Source: Ceriagrion tenellum
Lineage: Eukaryota; Arthropoda; Insecta; Odonata; Coenagrionidae
Length of the DNA stretch: 64,000 nt
Direction: 5' to 3'
Assembly: GCA_963169105.1 (NCBI GenBank)
Contig: OY720636.1
Span: forward strand, 145,227,941-145,291,940
The notes under the pieces were generated by a model. That model was not told where the DNA came from. It was given only the letters and a program-made list of their open reading frames with translations, and made no database searches. Position 1 is the first letter of the stretch; every line of letters begins with the position of its first letter. The position numbers and the translations under genes were made by a program. This document shows, piece by piece, positions 13,901 to 25,577 of this stretch.

Positions 13901-14805
13901 TACTCATATTCTTCTGTGAAAGCTTTAATAGAGTCCCTCAAAAATAATAGCGTTGTTGAATTAGTGTGATGAGGCTTATAAAGAAATGATAAGCATGTTT
14001 ACACGAACGTATGATTTGGACGTAGGCCACGATCCTGCATTATTCGTTCACGTGATTCCCTTCTCCATACAGCAATGTTCGTGTATACTAATTGGCTGCA
14101 GTCATAACGGTCAAATTCTCTGTTATATTGGAGAGATATATAGCTGGAAATACTTTGGCCACGTTCAATATTGCTTTCAAACCCAGAGCACTATTCGAAT
14201 GGCAACGCAAATTTTAACTAGAATCATTCAACAAAGTTCCAATGGACTCCCAAGAATGGAAAAAAAGCTCTGGTTTTTTATCGCCATTGTTACGTTCCAC
14301 TAGTATCGTCTCCGTTTGCCTGTGAGGAGATGCTATTTTCTAACTTGTTTGTATGATTTGATGTCGTGTCAAAACATCTCCATTTGGCCTATTACTTTAG
14401 ATCTCACCAATTCGACCCCAATTCCGACGCAACCAGCAGCTGTCGCTTTTATCGACATAACTTTGTGAGGGGCAATTCAACCAGAAGGCAATAATACCCA
14501 GGCATTCATTGCACCAAACCATTAGAAATGGTTCCCCCCCGTTCTACCTTTTCCCTCCTTCAACAATCCTGCATTTCGACATTCCATCCGCTATGCATAT
14601 TCCTTATACGCCGTGCTTCTCTTGTCCTCACAGTGCCTTTCGTCTCCCGCAAGCGAGCGGTTGATAGTCGCCGTGACAACCTTAGGGTTACTATTCTTCC
14701 AAATTTACCCTTTATATCGTGTAGTTCTCCATCATTTTTTCGGCAAAAACTTATTTTGAACATAAGTAATCGTCTCCGGCTTCACTTTGTGGAAGTGAGT
14801 AATAT
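10991..14805. other. Non-coding interval
   Basis: No gene recognised. 12180-12600 is a C/T- and G/A-rich islet whose 121-codon frame has no domain. 13020-13400 is purine-rich and may be a decayed repeat. The remainder is AT-rich single-copy-looking sequence. Confidence 0.45.
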
Positions 14806-15355
14806 CCATGGTCTAAAAAAATTTGTTTCAATCCACACAATTTATTATAAATACGACCCGGGTTTCAGAAACTTCGTGCCATCATCAGGTAACAAAATTC
14901 ACAGGTGTTAATTTAATTTTGCGGAGCTGCTATATAATTTAAAACATTTTAGTGGTTTTAAATTTGAAATTTTACATGTTAATGACAAAGGTGCCAAACT
15001 GTACTTTTTAGAGCAATTTGAAATTGTTAATAGCCCCCATATTTTATGTAATGACCAATTGTTCCTGATGCATTCCCCCCTCCTTAAAATAGACCTCACC
15101 CAACCGTTAACCGCCCTGGTATCCTCATCCGTCCTTCACAGTAATAACGCCCGCTCCTTCCTTTAATATTGTCTCAAATCCCCCCCCCCCCAATCCCTCC
15201 CTTCCATTCTGCCCAACCCATTTACCCTCCTTCAACCATATATATACCCAGCCACCTGTGAAATTTGTTACCTGTTGATGGCACAAAGTTGCTGAAACCC
15301 GGGTCGTATTTATAATAAATTGTTTGGAATGAAACAAAGTTGTTTTTAATCATGG
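14806..15355. mobile_element. Foldback element with ~102-bp inverted arms
   Basis: The arms 14806-14907 and 15253-15355 are inverted copies of each other: both contain CAATTTATTATAAATACGAC followed by CCGGGTTTCAG. The 345-bp centre carries a C12 run (15180-15191) and no coding sequence. Each arm, read towards its outer end, contains CTGATGATGG (or CTGTTGATGG) and then GAAACCCGGG, the type of motif seen at the ends of Penelope-like retroelements. It could alternatively be an ordinary long-TIR MITE. No target duplication was found. Confidence 0.65.
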
Positions 15356-16539
15356 AAAAACTTATTTTTTTGGCATCTCCTTGCTGAATTTTATTATTAT
15401 CTTCTGCCTAAAGGAAATAATGACAGCAGCTGTTTTGTTTTCATCTACATGACCAGGAGAGACATGCTGATACCTAGCCAAGGAAGTTCCTTCAATTTTT
15501 GCGACTTCTTAACAATTTTTCGCGAAGAGATATCGATGTTTTTTCTCCATTCATAATTTTCGGAGACATAATTATGACTAAAAATCGATGATATGATTGG
15601 TTAATCCTTTATGATTCTCTCAAAAAAACTTTTCGTTAATCAAAACTAAACTTACTATTTTACTACGCCTGTATGATGATGGTCTTTTAATTAGTAAGAT
15701 TTAATCCATTCATAAGGCATGGATAAAAAGTTTGCAAAATGGTATTGTGGCCTATATTAATAGCTACTCCACCTGTGGGAAATACTCGACGATAGAATAT
15801 TTCCATTGGCACTTTCGCATATGCGGATGTAGTCCTCTTTTGTCTTTGACAGTATTACTCGAGTGAAATACGGTTGTTCTCTGGGACGTAATCGTCCAGA
15901 TCAATCCATTATAGGCTACCCCATATACGCATTGTGTGTTCTGTTTCCTGGTATGGGAATATAGTCGTGTGGTGTATAAACCCACGAGGGTAGTAGTTGT
16001 GAAATGGTACTTTCGAGTTTGTTATTGCTTGCAGCTCTGATTGAAGACTTACTAATAAATTATAGATTGAAAGTTGGAAACATATGTCTGGTGTATGTGT
16101 GCAAATAGCCTGACCATGACGATTGAAACATCAGCAACAACCGGAAGGTTTAGTATGACTACATGCATTCTCGGCGGATAGAACAGATTAGCACCCCTCG
16201 AGCTTCATATAGAATACTCGGTGTGAAACTCAGGCGTGAAATCCGATAACTGTGCAACTGGAGGGTTAGTTAGCTGCAGCTCTCCCCCCCCTTACCAGTT
16301 TCATCTAACCGCTTTAATTCTTCCTTTTCCATGGTTGCCCCATTTCTGCATTTTCCATAATCCTAAGATCCCCGTAATTGATTTGTGTGTTCCACCCATG
16401 GTCTTCCTCATTGATGATACACATTTCTTTATTCTTCCCGCAATTATTGAAACTGATGGAAATAAAAAATGAAATGATGTAATGCTTTTCACTTTTTATC
16501 CTAAAATTGTAATGGCTTGGAATACCTCTTCGAGAACAT
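15356..16539. other. Non-coding interval
   Basis: AT-rich sequence with no recognised gene. A C-run followed by pyrimidine-rich sequence lies at 16282-16350. Short frames have no domain. Confidence 0.5.
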
Positions 16540-17110
16540 CCAAATGATTGATTGCTCGCGCGAAGCAACGTGGCAACGTATGCCAGCCTCTCGGTAGTTA
16601 TTTGTTCGCTTCCGCCGCGCCAGTCCTTCCTTTTGCCTCAAGTTTCGTCTTTAATTATCGCATTCGCATTGTTTGATTGACGAATATATGTTGTAGTCCA
16701 CTCGTTATGTCCAGATGCGTTAGGTGAGTGGGAAAAGAGCCTTCAGCGGCCAATTATCGGTTTAAAGTGGACGCCCGCTCGTGAAATTGCGCTTCGATTG
16801 CGATATAAATCACTGTGCCGATGAAAAGGACGGGGCTTTGTTTTTTTATGATTTTTTTCTGAAGCGCGACACGGAGCCCTCTCCCGGGAGAATAATGAAC
16901 GCTCGCGAATAGTACCCTTTGAAAGGCAATTTCCGGACGGGAAGGAGAGTGAGGAGGGGGGGGGAGGCGGAGTCGGGGGTGTTTTGTGAACAACAGGGGT
17001 TCGTCGGCGGAAGGATAGCAAGGGGCCCCATCTCCCAATATTCCATAACCCCCTCCCCCACTCCTTCCCGACCCCGTCCACTCCCCCCCCTTTCTCTCTC
17101 CACATAGATC
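16540..17110. other. CpG-rich islet
   Basis: GC-rich block with CpGs, a G-run near 16958-16966 and CCCTCCCCC tracts at 17050-17090. Overlapping short frames (94-120 codons) on both strands are Pro/Arg-rich and domain-free. Possible regulatory islet or untranslated exon; nothing decisive is visible. Confidence 0.3.
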
Positions 17111-18120
17111 TTGCGTGGATTTAGAGCCACATTACAGGCCATTCGCGATTGGGCGGACGTGAACATATTTCGACATTGATTCCAGGTTTATTTCTTGAAA
17201 AAAGAACAAGCATTCCCACAAACAATTCATTTCCACCTCTATCTCAATTGTTTTATATTTCTGTGGTCGTGACCTTCGAGGTTAATGAAAAAGTCCTGCC
17301 TTTTCGCCCCTCATACATATTATACCTTAAGACAGAGTGGTTTATTAATTATTTGTGCTCTAGAATCTAGATTATGGATCTTTTTTGTTGTTTTACTTCC
17401 TCTTTGCATTGCCCTTTCACATTAATATATTTTGCGTCGATGTTTGTTTTGCACTCATATGTGAATTTATACGTTCTTCTGCGTCTCCCCTTCAGTTTCC
17501 ATTCTCCGACAAAATCATCCAGTACATTTTCCGCGTTCTTCTCATCTGACTTCCCGCTTCCTTTTACTTTACTTACTTATCTAAAGCGTACTTATTACAT
17601 TTCGCGTATTCATTATTTTTTTCTGCGCGACTAGAGTGATAAAGCTCTCCTCCACTCCTCTTTCTAGTCACGTAAACAATTTCGTTATTGAAAATTGAAA
17701 GTAATTTGATTTTTATTATTAAAAAATTCTCTCCAGCCATTTCATATGTTTTTTTATAAACTTCTTGCATGCTGTTATTTTCTGTGGCGATTTAGTGCTA
17801 CATGTATTTCTTACGACATCGGATTGGTTGAATATGTAATTTCAAGCGTGACTAATTGCAAATTCGTTCTCAATAACAAAAGGAAATCTAGGTATTTTAA
17901 TTTCAATGCATAGGCTACTTCTCTTTCCCTTGTATTTCCCTTCTACTACTCGCTCCATCTACACTCTCATTTTCTTACCACTTGTTTGGCCTTCCTCTTT
18001 TCCTATCTTCCTCTTCTCACCTCTCTCGTCTTCCATTGGTTATATACACCACACATCCTTCTGTAAAAATATTGTCACTGAGAAGACGGTGATGCGTTGA
18101 AATCAGTTGCGTTAGGAATG
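17111..18120. other. Non-coding interval
   Basis: AT-rich to pyrimidine-rich sequence with no recognisable gene or repeat family. Confidence 0.5.
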
Positions 18121-18402
18121 AATTGGATATTTAGGGAGGCGACCGACAGCTAAGGTCATTTGCGCCATAGGGGTTAGGTAACGGAAGAAGGGTGGATAGA
18201 AGCCCGGCGTCGGCATTAGCCTGCTCTTAATGAAAGGCGCCAAGGGGACCACGGTTTAACGTCTCACCCGACAGACGGAGTACTATACTTGAAGTGCCTT
18301 CCACAAGACACTCAAGTAGGGAGCGGACACCCTCTGAAAAACATCTTCCTCTGCAGGGATTTGAACCCTGGCCGCCCGTAGTTGCGTTAGGTAAACGCGT
18401 TG
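18121..18402 (-). mobile_element. tRNA-derived SINE, family A, minus copy
   Basis: On the minus strand the B box is GGTTCAAATCC, followed by CTGCAGAGGAAGATG, a body with TACTTGAGTGTCTTGTGG and a conserved-looking block GACGTTAAACCGTGGTCC, ending in TAAATATCCAATTC. It is near-identical by eye to the plus copy at 18841-19150 (most of 260 aligned bases agree). The A-box end near 18390 has diverged. Confidence 0.85.
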
Positions 18403-18840
18403 TTTTTAACCCTCTAGATGTCTTGCTTTGGCGTTCTGAGATTAGATTGGCGCCATGTTATTCACCGACCTTATACACGTTCATACGAACGCTCGTCACT
18501 GGCTCGCATCTGTTCATTTCCTCTTCCCTCGTATTTCGGGCAAACCTGGTGGAAAAGGGATTTTAATACATCACGTCTCCACCGCCTATCCGCACGCCTT
18601 GGGCCTCCCGCTTCTCATTCACAGTGTGCACCGTCACCATCGCTCGGAAACTAAAAGTTCCCCCTCTCCTCCTCCGCGCAACTCTCCAAGTCCCCTTCCT
18701 TTGCTCCAACCACTGTGCGAGGGTCACTGATGCTGTGCATCACTTAAATGTATCGAATGCAATATATCTACCGGCATCTGGTCATTAGCATGCTGTTGTA
18801 AGGCCTTTCGTGTTTTCTTTGGTAGCGCTTTATTTACGGC
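18403..18840. other. Spacer between two head-to-head SINEs
   Basis: About 440 bases separate the two family-A heads. Overlapping short frames (78-91 codons) at 18294-18730 run from the SINE into this spacer and are not supported as genes. Confidence 0.5.
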
Positions 18841-19150
18841 GATCGGGTTGGTTTGGTGGCTGGAGTACTTGCCTACCACACGGGCGGCCAGGGTTCAAAT
18901 CCCTGCAGAGGAAGATGTTTTTCAGAGGGTGCCCGCTCCCTACTTGAGTGTCTTGTGGAGGGCACTTCAAGTACAGTACTCCGTCTGTCGGATGAGACGT
19001 TAAACCGTGGTCCCCTTGGCGACTTTCGTTAAGAGCAGGCTAATTCCGACGCCGGATGTCTATCAGTCCTTCCTTCCTTACCTATCCCCTGTGGCGCAAA
19101 TTACCTTAGCTGTCGTTCGCCTCCCCAAATATCCAATCCAATCCAATCCA
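18841..19150 (+). mobile_element. tRNA-derived SINE, family A, plus copy
   Basis: The head has an A-box-like TTTGGTGGCTGGAGTACTTG and a B box GGTTCAAATCC 35-40 bases downstream. The body contains GATGAGACGTTAAACCGTGG, and the 3' end is an (ATCCA)n tail at 19130-19150. It is the best-preserved family-A copy. Its orientation opposes 18121-18402, giving a ~260-bp inverted repeat. A third, 3'-truncated member lies at 54955-55100. Confidence 0.88.
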
Positions 19151-19375
19151 GCTTTATTTACCGTTCTTTAATACACCTCTATCTCCTCTCTCTCCTCTCC
19201 AACAATCCCCCTCTCCAAACTTAAACAACTCCCTCACAACCAACGACGACCATACAAAATAAACAAATTAAACATTAAAAAACATAAGCAATAAATAAGA
19301 GAAAAAAACACAAAATAAACAATAAACTTATTAAACATTTAAAACACACAAAACAAACAATAATTCAAGGGAAGG
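19151..19375 (-). mobile_element. Possible LINE 3' UTR fragment, minus strand
   Basis: Read on the minus strand, AATAAAG followed by CTGGATTGGATTGG resembles a LINE 3' end: a polyadenylation-type hexamer and a short tandem tail. The next ~200 bases are A/C-rich on the plus strand. A similar arrangement (AATAAAG followed by a TTA repeat) occurs at 26092-26345. No reverse transcriptase is attached, so this is tentative. Confidence 0.3.
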
Positions 19376-20398
19376 AGCGCGGCGTTACACTATGCTGTGA
19401 GAGGTTATACTCGCCTTGGAATTTTTCGGATAAGCAGTTAAAATAATAAGGATAAATTCAATGAATCCATTGATATGAATACGAAATTCTATGTACATAC
19501 GTGGCTTCATTGCTCAGTTTGCGTAAATTAGTAGTAAGGAAAGCTGTTCCTTACGAACTAAATGAGTGCACTCACTTTTGCTGTTTCACTTTACTGGGCA
19601 AAACTAAAACGATTGTTTACCTAGTCCTGGATATGGACTCGCGGTTGGACTAGTGACCTACCAAGCAACCTAACTGCGAGATATACAAATATATAATATG
19701 TGCATAAGTGAGTAGAGTGTGATGCTTATATTTGTGATAAACTTAACTCACGATTAACTTGTGAAACGCAAGCACGTTTTTTCTCGATTCGATGTTGTAA
19801 TGCGATGCAAATGTAATCTAATAATCGACGTTCCGAGTATATTGCGATTCAAATGTAATATCGCGATGCGATACTGTGATTCGAATGTTGCGCGGCCGTA
19901 AGGATCAGTTCTCCCTCCGTCCTGTAGGTGGCAGGTGGTGTGTAAGAGGTGGCGGTGGATTACGCGGGAAGGATGAGGAGGGGGCGTGGTCCGGGAGCAG
20001 GAGGAGGAAGGGAAGGGGGTGTGCTGTAGGGAGGGGCTGGATTGGGGAGCGTGTTTGACACCCCCTCCTCCGCCATTTCCCCTCTCACAAACACGCGAGC
20101 ACGCTCACAGGTCGACGCATGGGAAGGAGACAAAGGGATATTCTGCCGCCCCGTTCGCTATTGAATTTCGCGGAGACTCCATGGTAACGGGGTTGTAGGA
20201 CGCGCGGGGGGGGGGGGGTCGTTGGAGCCCTTTTCTAAGGCCGAGAGCGGAGGTGATATGGGTGGAGGTCGTTTTAAAAAGGGCCGGAGGGCGCTCCCGT
20301 TACCCGACTCCATTTCTGCGAGGAAATTCAAGGGAGGGATATGTTTTTTGTTCATCTTTCCCGGAATCGTTTCCTCTCCCTCTTCCTCGTCGTCCCAC
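19376..20398. other. Non-coding; CpG-rich from 19880
   Basis: 19796-19890 holds an imperfect repeat of TGCGATGCAAATGTAAT. 19890-20390 is GC-rich with a G13 run at 20206-20218. Short frames in all phases have no domain. Confidence 0.4.
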
Positions 20399-20403
20399 TT
20401 CTC

Positions 20404-20439
<36 letters not shown>

Positions 20440-20465
20440 TCTCTCTCCCTCTCTCTCTCTTTCTC
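20399..20465. repeat. (CT)n microsatellite
   Basis: Imperfect CT/CCCT tract of about 65 bases, directly visible. It accounts for alternating Ser-Leu (plus) and Arg-Glu (minus) frames in this stretch. Confidence 0.95.
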
Positions 20466-21189
20466 CTTCATCTGTCGCAACCTCGCCATCGGCTCTGCTC
20501 CTCTCCCTCTCCCCCAGCTCCCGGCCGCCTCACACAGCATCCGAGTGAGATGTGATTTCTCTTAGATTTTCGCGGAGGATTTCATGTTAGCTGAGAAGAT
20601 TATTACTTGTATCATACAATATTTCATGATAAACTGTCATGGACGTGAATCATAAGTTTCCTGTGACCTCTCTGTGCTTCTAACCCCTCTTTCCTTTCGG
20701 AATCCGTTTTTCTCCATTTCCTAACCTCATTTCAATACCCTTCATAAATCAATTCTCGTAACCCATTCTTGATCTTAAACTGTAATTCTTTTCTTCCCTT
20801 TTCCCTTACGAATTGATTCCGTGAGGATTTTGTTTCCCAAAATGCACTCAATAATGATCTGTATCCAACATTGCTGTTTCACCTACTATCTTCTCTCAGC
20901 CCTGCGTTACATTACTTCAATGGAGTTTACCTCTGTGCTATTGACTATCGTCTTTATTTCGCCACCTCTCATTTCCATTTTTGACTTGTCAACAATGACG
21001 TAAGAGTGAGTTGAAGTGAGTTAGATTTTTGTCATTTTACAAGTACTCATTGAGTGAATGGGCGAGGTACTTCAATTAGTAGATCTAAGCTCTGAGTTGT
21101 GACTTTTGGTCCAAATCCGAGACGCCGCGTCACGACGGGTGTGCAGTGACCCTGCAATTTTTATTTTAACGCTCTGTTCTGTAAAAATG
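20466..21189. other. Non-coding interval
   Basis: No recognisable gene or element. Pyrimidine-rich at first, then AT-rich. Confidence 0.5.
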
Positions 21190-21250
21190 GACATCTACAT
21201 ACATAATACCCTGCCACCCTAATGGTGTGTGTGAGAGGGTAAGTTATTAC
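21190..21250 (-). mobile_element. Short 3' tail of CR1/L2/Jockey-like LINE
   Basis: ACATCTACATACATAATACCCTG followed by a GTGTGTGAGAGGG segment resembles the extreme 3' ends of the LINE copies at 25578, 35948 and 54262 in the same orientation. Similarity stops after about 60 bases, so this is either a very short insertion or decayed. Confidence 0.35.
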
Positions 21251-24200
21251 CGATGTGCAATCCAATGTACCCTAATTCGAAACTACGACCATTAATTCAC
21301 TATTGAAAAGCTGCTAGTAATTTTTAAGAGGTGAAATATCACCAAAATGCCCTACATAATGGGCATGAGTGTTACCAGGATAGCCTGATTGTTAAATGGG
21401 CAATCAGAACTATAGTGACAGAAAAATGCTAATGTGTTGACATTAGATCGAAGCTCCACCATCACTGGTTCTTCGACTCCGATGCAAACACAATTCACAT
21501 ACGCCCTTACCCGCTGTCAATAAATTTTTCCTATTCTCTCTCTTTTTAGCTGGTGATATCCTTACACCCGAGGCTGGTAACCCCGACCTCGGCTTGCTGA
21601 AAAATATGTAGTATTAGATATAGATGTGGGATTACCTTTTCTTTGGTCCATCGCAGAAATTCTAAGCTCGACCCAGTGTAAAAATTGAAGCGCGGCAAAT
21701 GGGGTGTGGCGTATTGCGTTAGCATCGACGGCTCCCAATCCATTGACAGAGAAAATCTCTTGCTTTTCCTCATCCACACCAACAACACCTCATAATTTCC
21801 GTTCCATTCCTTCTCCCTCGGCCCGTGCAAACCCACAATCCCACATCGTCCGTCTCATCTCATTCCTCCCCCCCTCCCTCTTTCATTTCCCTCTCCACCT
21901 CACTCCCTCATCCCTCTTTCCCAATCCCCTCATCCATCATCCATTTCTACGTTCTCTCCTCTCTCCCTCCCTCTCCCCTTCCCACCCCCCAACGACCACC
22001 CCTACTACCCACCGTCTCTGGCGTTCCCACTTCCATCAGCAGCTCTCCTCGAGCGAAATCAATGGGTTTTGTCCGCATGGCGTGGCCGCGCAGGGTCGCA
22101 GATTCCTTACGACGCATCAATTTCGCATCAACGGGTGAACCATTTTAAGTCCCTCTCCGCCCGAATGAAAGCGGAAATAAAAATCCACCCCTTTTTCTCT
22201 CTCTTTCCCCCTTCATCTTTCTTCTGCTCGTCTCTTCTTGCGAAATCTCCTCCACGGAAGGAAGAGAGAGGGGTCACCCGGATTCCATATTGCCCCACGG
22301 CACGAGTTTTTCCGAGTGTTTCTCTGATGCATTGTATCGAAAACTGTTTTTCCCGCTATAAATGTTACATTTCCTTCCCTTGATTTTAGGATCCATAGGA
22401 GGAAATCTTTGCGATCTTTTGGGTGTTTACGACCAGCACAGTAGTCTCTCCCTTGGTCTTCTTTACTGTTTTTCTGTAGACGGAGCCAGGAAATATTGCT
22501 GCCGGGTACAATCTAGCTGCTGAAGAGCTGACTGGTGAGGAACATTTTTGGAATGGATAATCAAAAGCGATTTTCAGCGAGTCGTTTGCCAAATATTTTG
22601 ATGTTTCAGGTCAATACCCTCCCACTGTTGAGATTGCGGCTCATTATTTACTGGTAATCGCATTTTCTCACCAAAACACACTCACAAAAAAATGTAGTGG
22701 ATCTTAAATTGGAGTTGCCAAAATGTTGAACGAGAAATTTCGCGATTCATGTGGCACCAAGAAAATGTTTAACCTTAGGCCGTCGTAAAAAAGAAGCTCT
22801 CAGAAGTATGTGTGTTGAAAGGCATTGGATGCAAGGGAAGTGAGTTATGCGCAAATCTTGTGGCTACGAACGCATATATCAGCACAAGTTTTGTTCTCTC
22901 TTTCCGCGGAAATGTCTCTTTTTCCGTCCTTGCTTTCGGCGAAGGATTGCATTCATATTATCGTGCTTTCCAATACCCCCATCCCAACGCCCGGTAAGCG
23001 GATCCATAAATTTACCTGTTCTCTGGAATAATAACCATTGTACATCAAGAGTACGTTCGAAGGGAATTGACTGAATTCCATTTCGCGACTTCACCATGTA
23101 AAAGTAAATCCGACTCTTGATCACAGCGCCGGTTGAGCTCCTGTCTCGGCATTGGTTTTGAGTGGAAATAGGAACGGAATGTTAAAAGTAAGGAGATTGA
23201 CAGGTAGATGCACAAGTAGACAATACACTCGAGACCATATCACAGTGAAATCATCTATCGTTCAGTTGTGGAGTTAAAATGCATGCTTAAACCTCTGCTT
23301 ATCAGGAAAATTAATGACCTATTATTGGGTAAATAAGTTGTCGTCAGTATTTGTCAATTCGTTTAGAGGTTTTTTTGTCGTAGAATACAAGTCAAAGAGT
23401 TTGGCGTGATACGACGCGATTCTCTCAAAATTCGGGTAATGGTGACAGCCAGTCATTTTTTGTAAAATACGGTAGCATGTCCGTCGCGAGTATGAACGTG
23501 ACCTGACTCCATGATTCAGCTACCTTCTTGTTTATCATAATGTCAGCACCAAATAGTACTCCTCAATAGGTAACTGAACATTTTGCTTGAATTAATAAAG
23601 CGGCTTACTTATGATATTGGTTTGTGTTAGCGTTTAAATGCACTACAATATGTTTAGAAATTTATTTGTTTGATCATTTTCTAGTTCAGTAAATAACATT
23701 TTAATTTGTTTGCTAATTACAATTTACTGATTTGAGTTTTCTTAATCGTGCAAAGAAATATATCATTTCATTAAGTTGTTCCTCTTCGAATATATAATTC
23801 TGTGTTTATCTTGGGTCCAAATTAATGAATGCGCTGCAGACTCGTTTTTTTAATTAAGGACAATGTAATTAATTATCTTTTGTAATTACTGTGTGATTCT
23901 GCTCTACTCTGAGAATAAAATTAGGTAACCATGGTAGTGGTGAGCCAATCTTATGCATTTTGAGCTGATGATTGCATGAAAAAATTTCATGTTCTTTATC
24001 ATATTATAGACCCTATTTATTACGTCATATTTCGCAAGTCAGTTCTGGGCATCTAAGAGCAGTTATCATGTGGACTTCTAAATATCACCACTCTTCTTTT
24101 AGTTACATCCAAAGTCGTTGGCGTGTAGAAGCCTTGTTGCAGAAATTAATTTGTCTTCATTTTTCCTTGGAACTACGAAATATGTGTTACACGGAACCTA

Positions 24201-24330
24201 CTTTCTTTTAAGTTATGACTGTGGAACTCCGAAATCTATGACCTTCGTCAAAAATCGCGTTTGGATAAAATACTAGTATAATCACTATCCACGTAAAGAA
24301 AACTTAGGCAATTGATTCAAATAAATTAAT
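21251..24330. other. Non-coding; pyrimidine-rich islet 21840-22310
   Basis: 21840-22010 is an almost pure C/T stretch, followed by CpG-containing sequence to 22310. The 144-codon and 107-codon frames there are Ser/Pro/Leu low-complexity. The remainder is AT-rich with no gene recognised. Confidence 0.45.
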
Positions 24331-24900
24331 TTTAAGGTAGTTTGAGCAAAATATTATTTTACCTAGAAATCAATGAATTTGGTCTCATTTTAAGGAAAAA
24401 TATCTGATCCTTCTAATGACTCCAAAAATTTAACCCCTTACCACATTACTTTCGGAGATATTTGCGAAAATATGTATACCAGACGTTTTACATGGGAAAT
24501 GGTACATGTATGCACTCCAGGGAGACTTTTATTTTCAAAATGAGGAATTTTTAACTCGTAGATGTCTCAAAAAAACTAACAGCGTGTAGTTTGTATGATT
24601 TTTCAACTACTTGTGAAAGTTAATCATATTGTCACCGCAATATGTTCTTGGGTATCATAAATAATCTTCCGTTTTGAGGGAGTTTCAAACGCACCGCGAA
24701 ATAAAAACGAGTCAAGTTAAAGACTTATCGAGCTATTTTCATTTAATTACTTACAATTTCTGTCATAAAAAACTATATTATTGCACAGTTAATAATGCAA
24801 TATTTTGTTGATGTGTCTAACAGCTGGTGAAATCAAAACATATCATTCGAATATGATCTCTATTATGACTAGGGAGCTATCTCGCTCGGACTACCTTAAA
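24331..24900 (-). mobile_element. TTAA-bounded MITE, copy 2 (minus)
   Basis: The most symmetrical copy: it begins TTTAAGGTAGTTTGAGC and ends GCTCGGACTACCTTAAA, so terminal TTAAGGTAGT sequences are inverted, with TTAA at both edges. The interior is the reverse complement of the copies at 2939, 26713 and 32575 (for example AATTTTTAACTC, GAGACCAAATTC and CAGCTGGTGAAAT in opposite sense). Non-coding; frames seen in sister copies are broken here. Confidence 0.9.
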
Positions 24901-25209
24901 CGGCCGACCCCAATGGAAACTTGGCTTCGAGTCGTCGAATCCGCGTAGTTAAGTATCGTTTGTCTCAATTAAATTACCTTTGGGTGATTGTCCAAAACAT
25001 GCCTTGTATTTTGTTATTTCGAGTGCAATGAAATCAACTTAAACGTAGCTTAGGTTCTCCAAGTCGTTATGTCTCTCTAGTATAGCCCGAAGACCATTAC
25101 TGTCCTTGAAGCTTCCTTATGGTAAGAGTGGAATAGCATTACTCACTCACTGTGAGTGTGGTTTCTCATCCCCGCTCTCTCTCGCTTCTCTCTCTCTCCC
25201 TCCCCCCTC
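24901..25209. other. Non-coding interval
   Basis: No gene or element recognised between the MITE and the C/T minisatellite. Confidence 0.5.
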
Positions 25210-25268
25210 ATCCACCCTATCTCTTCCACCCTCTCTTTTACACCCTCTCTCTTCCACCCTCTCTCTAA
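25210..25268. repeat. CCACCCTCTCTCT minisatellite
   Basis: About four imperfect 14-16-bp units built on TCCACCCTCTCTCT in a C/T-rich stretch. Confidence 0.8.
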
Positions 25269-25577
25269 CACACTGCTACTCTAACTGGAATCACCCCTCG
25301 GGCTCGATATTATTTGACATGGCATAAATTAAGTCGCGGGGATTTTACGATGAAAGATTTCTTTTGGTATTTAAGTTTGAAAGCGTTTCTGAAGTAATGT
25401 TGAGGAAGTATTCATTCTTTCACCATAACGGCGTGCATAAAAACTCTGTATTAAATGTCCACACTTTTTTAAACGGGTAATTAAAAGGAAACCTTGATGA
25501 TGACATAAAGTGTTGAATCCAGGAACGGTACGCATTAAACGATTGTGAAAATTTACTTCTGAGTATATATTCTCACC

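Noticed and set aside
19128..19150. Telomere-like repeat (AATCC units)
   Set aside because: The unit does not match the insect telomere TTAGG and the tract is only the short tail of a SINE.
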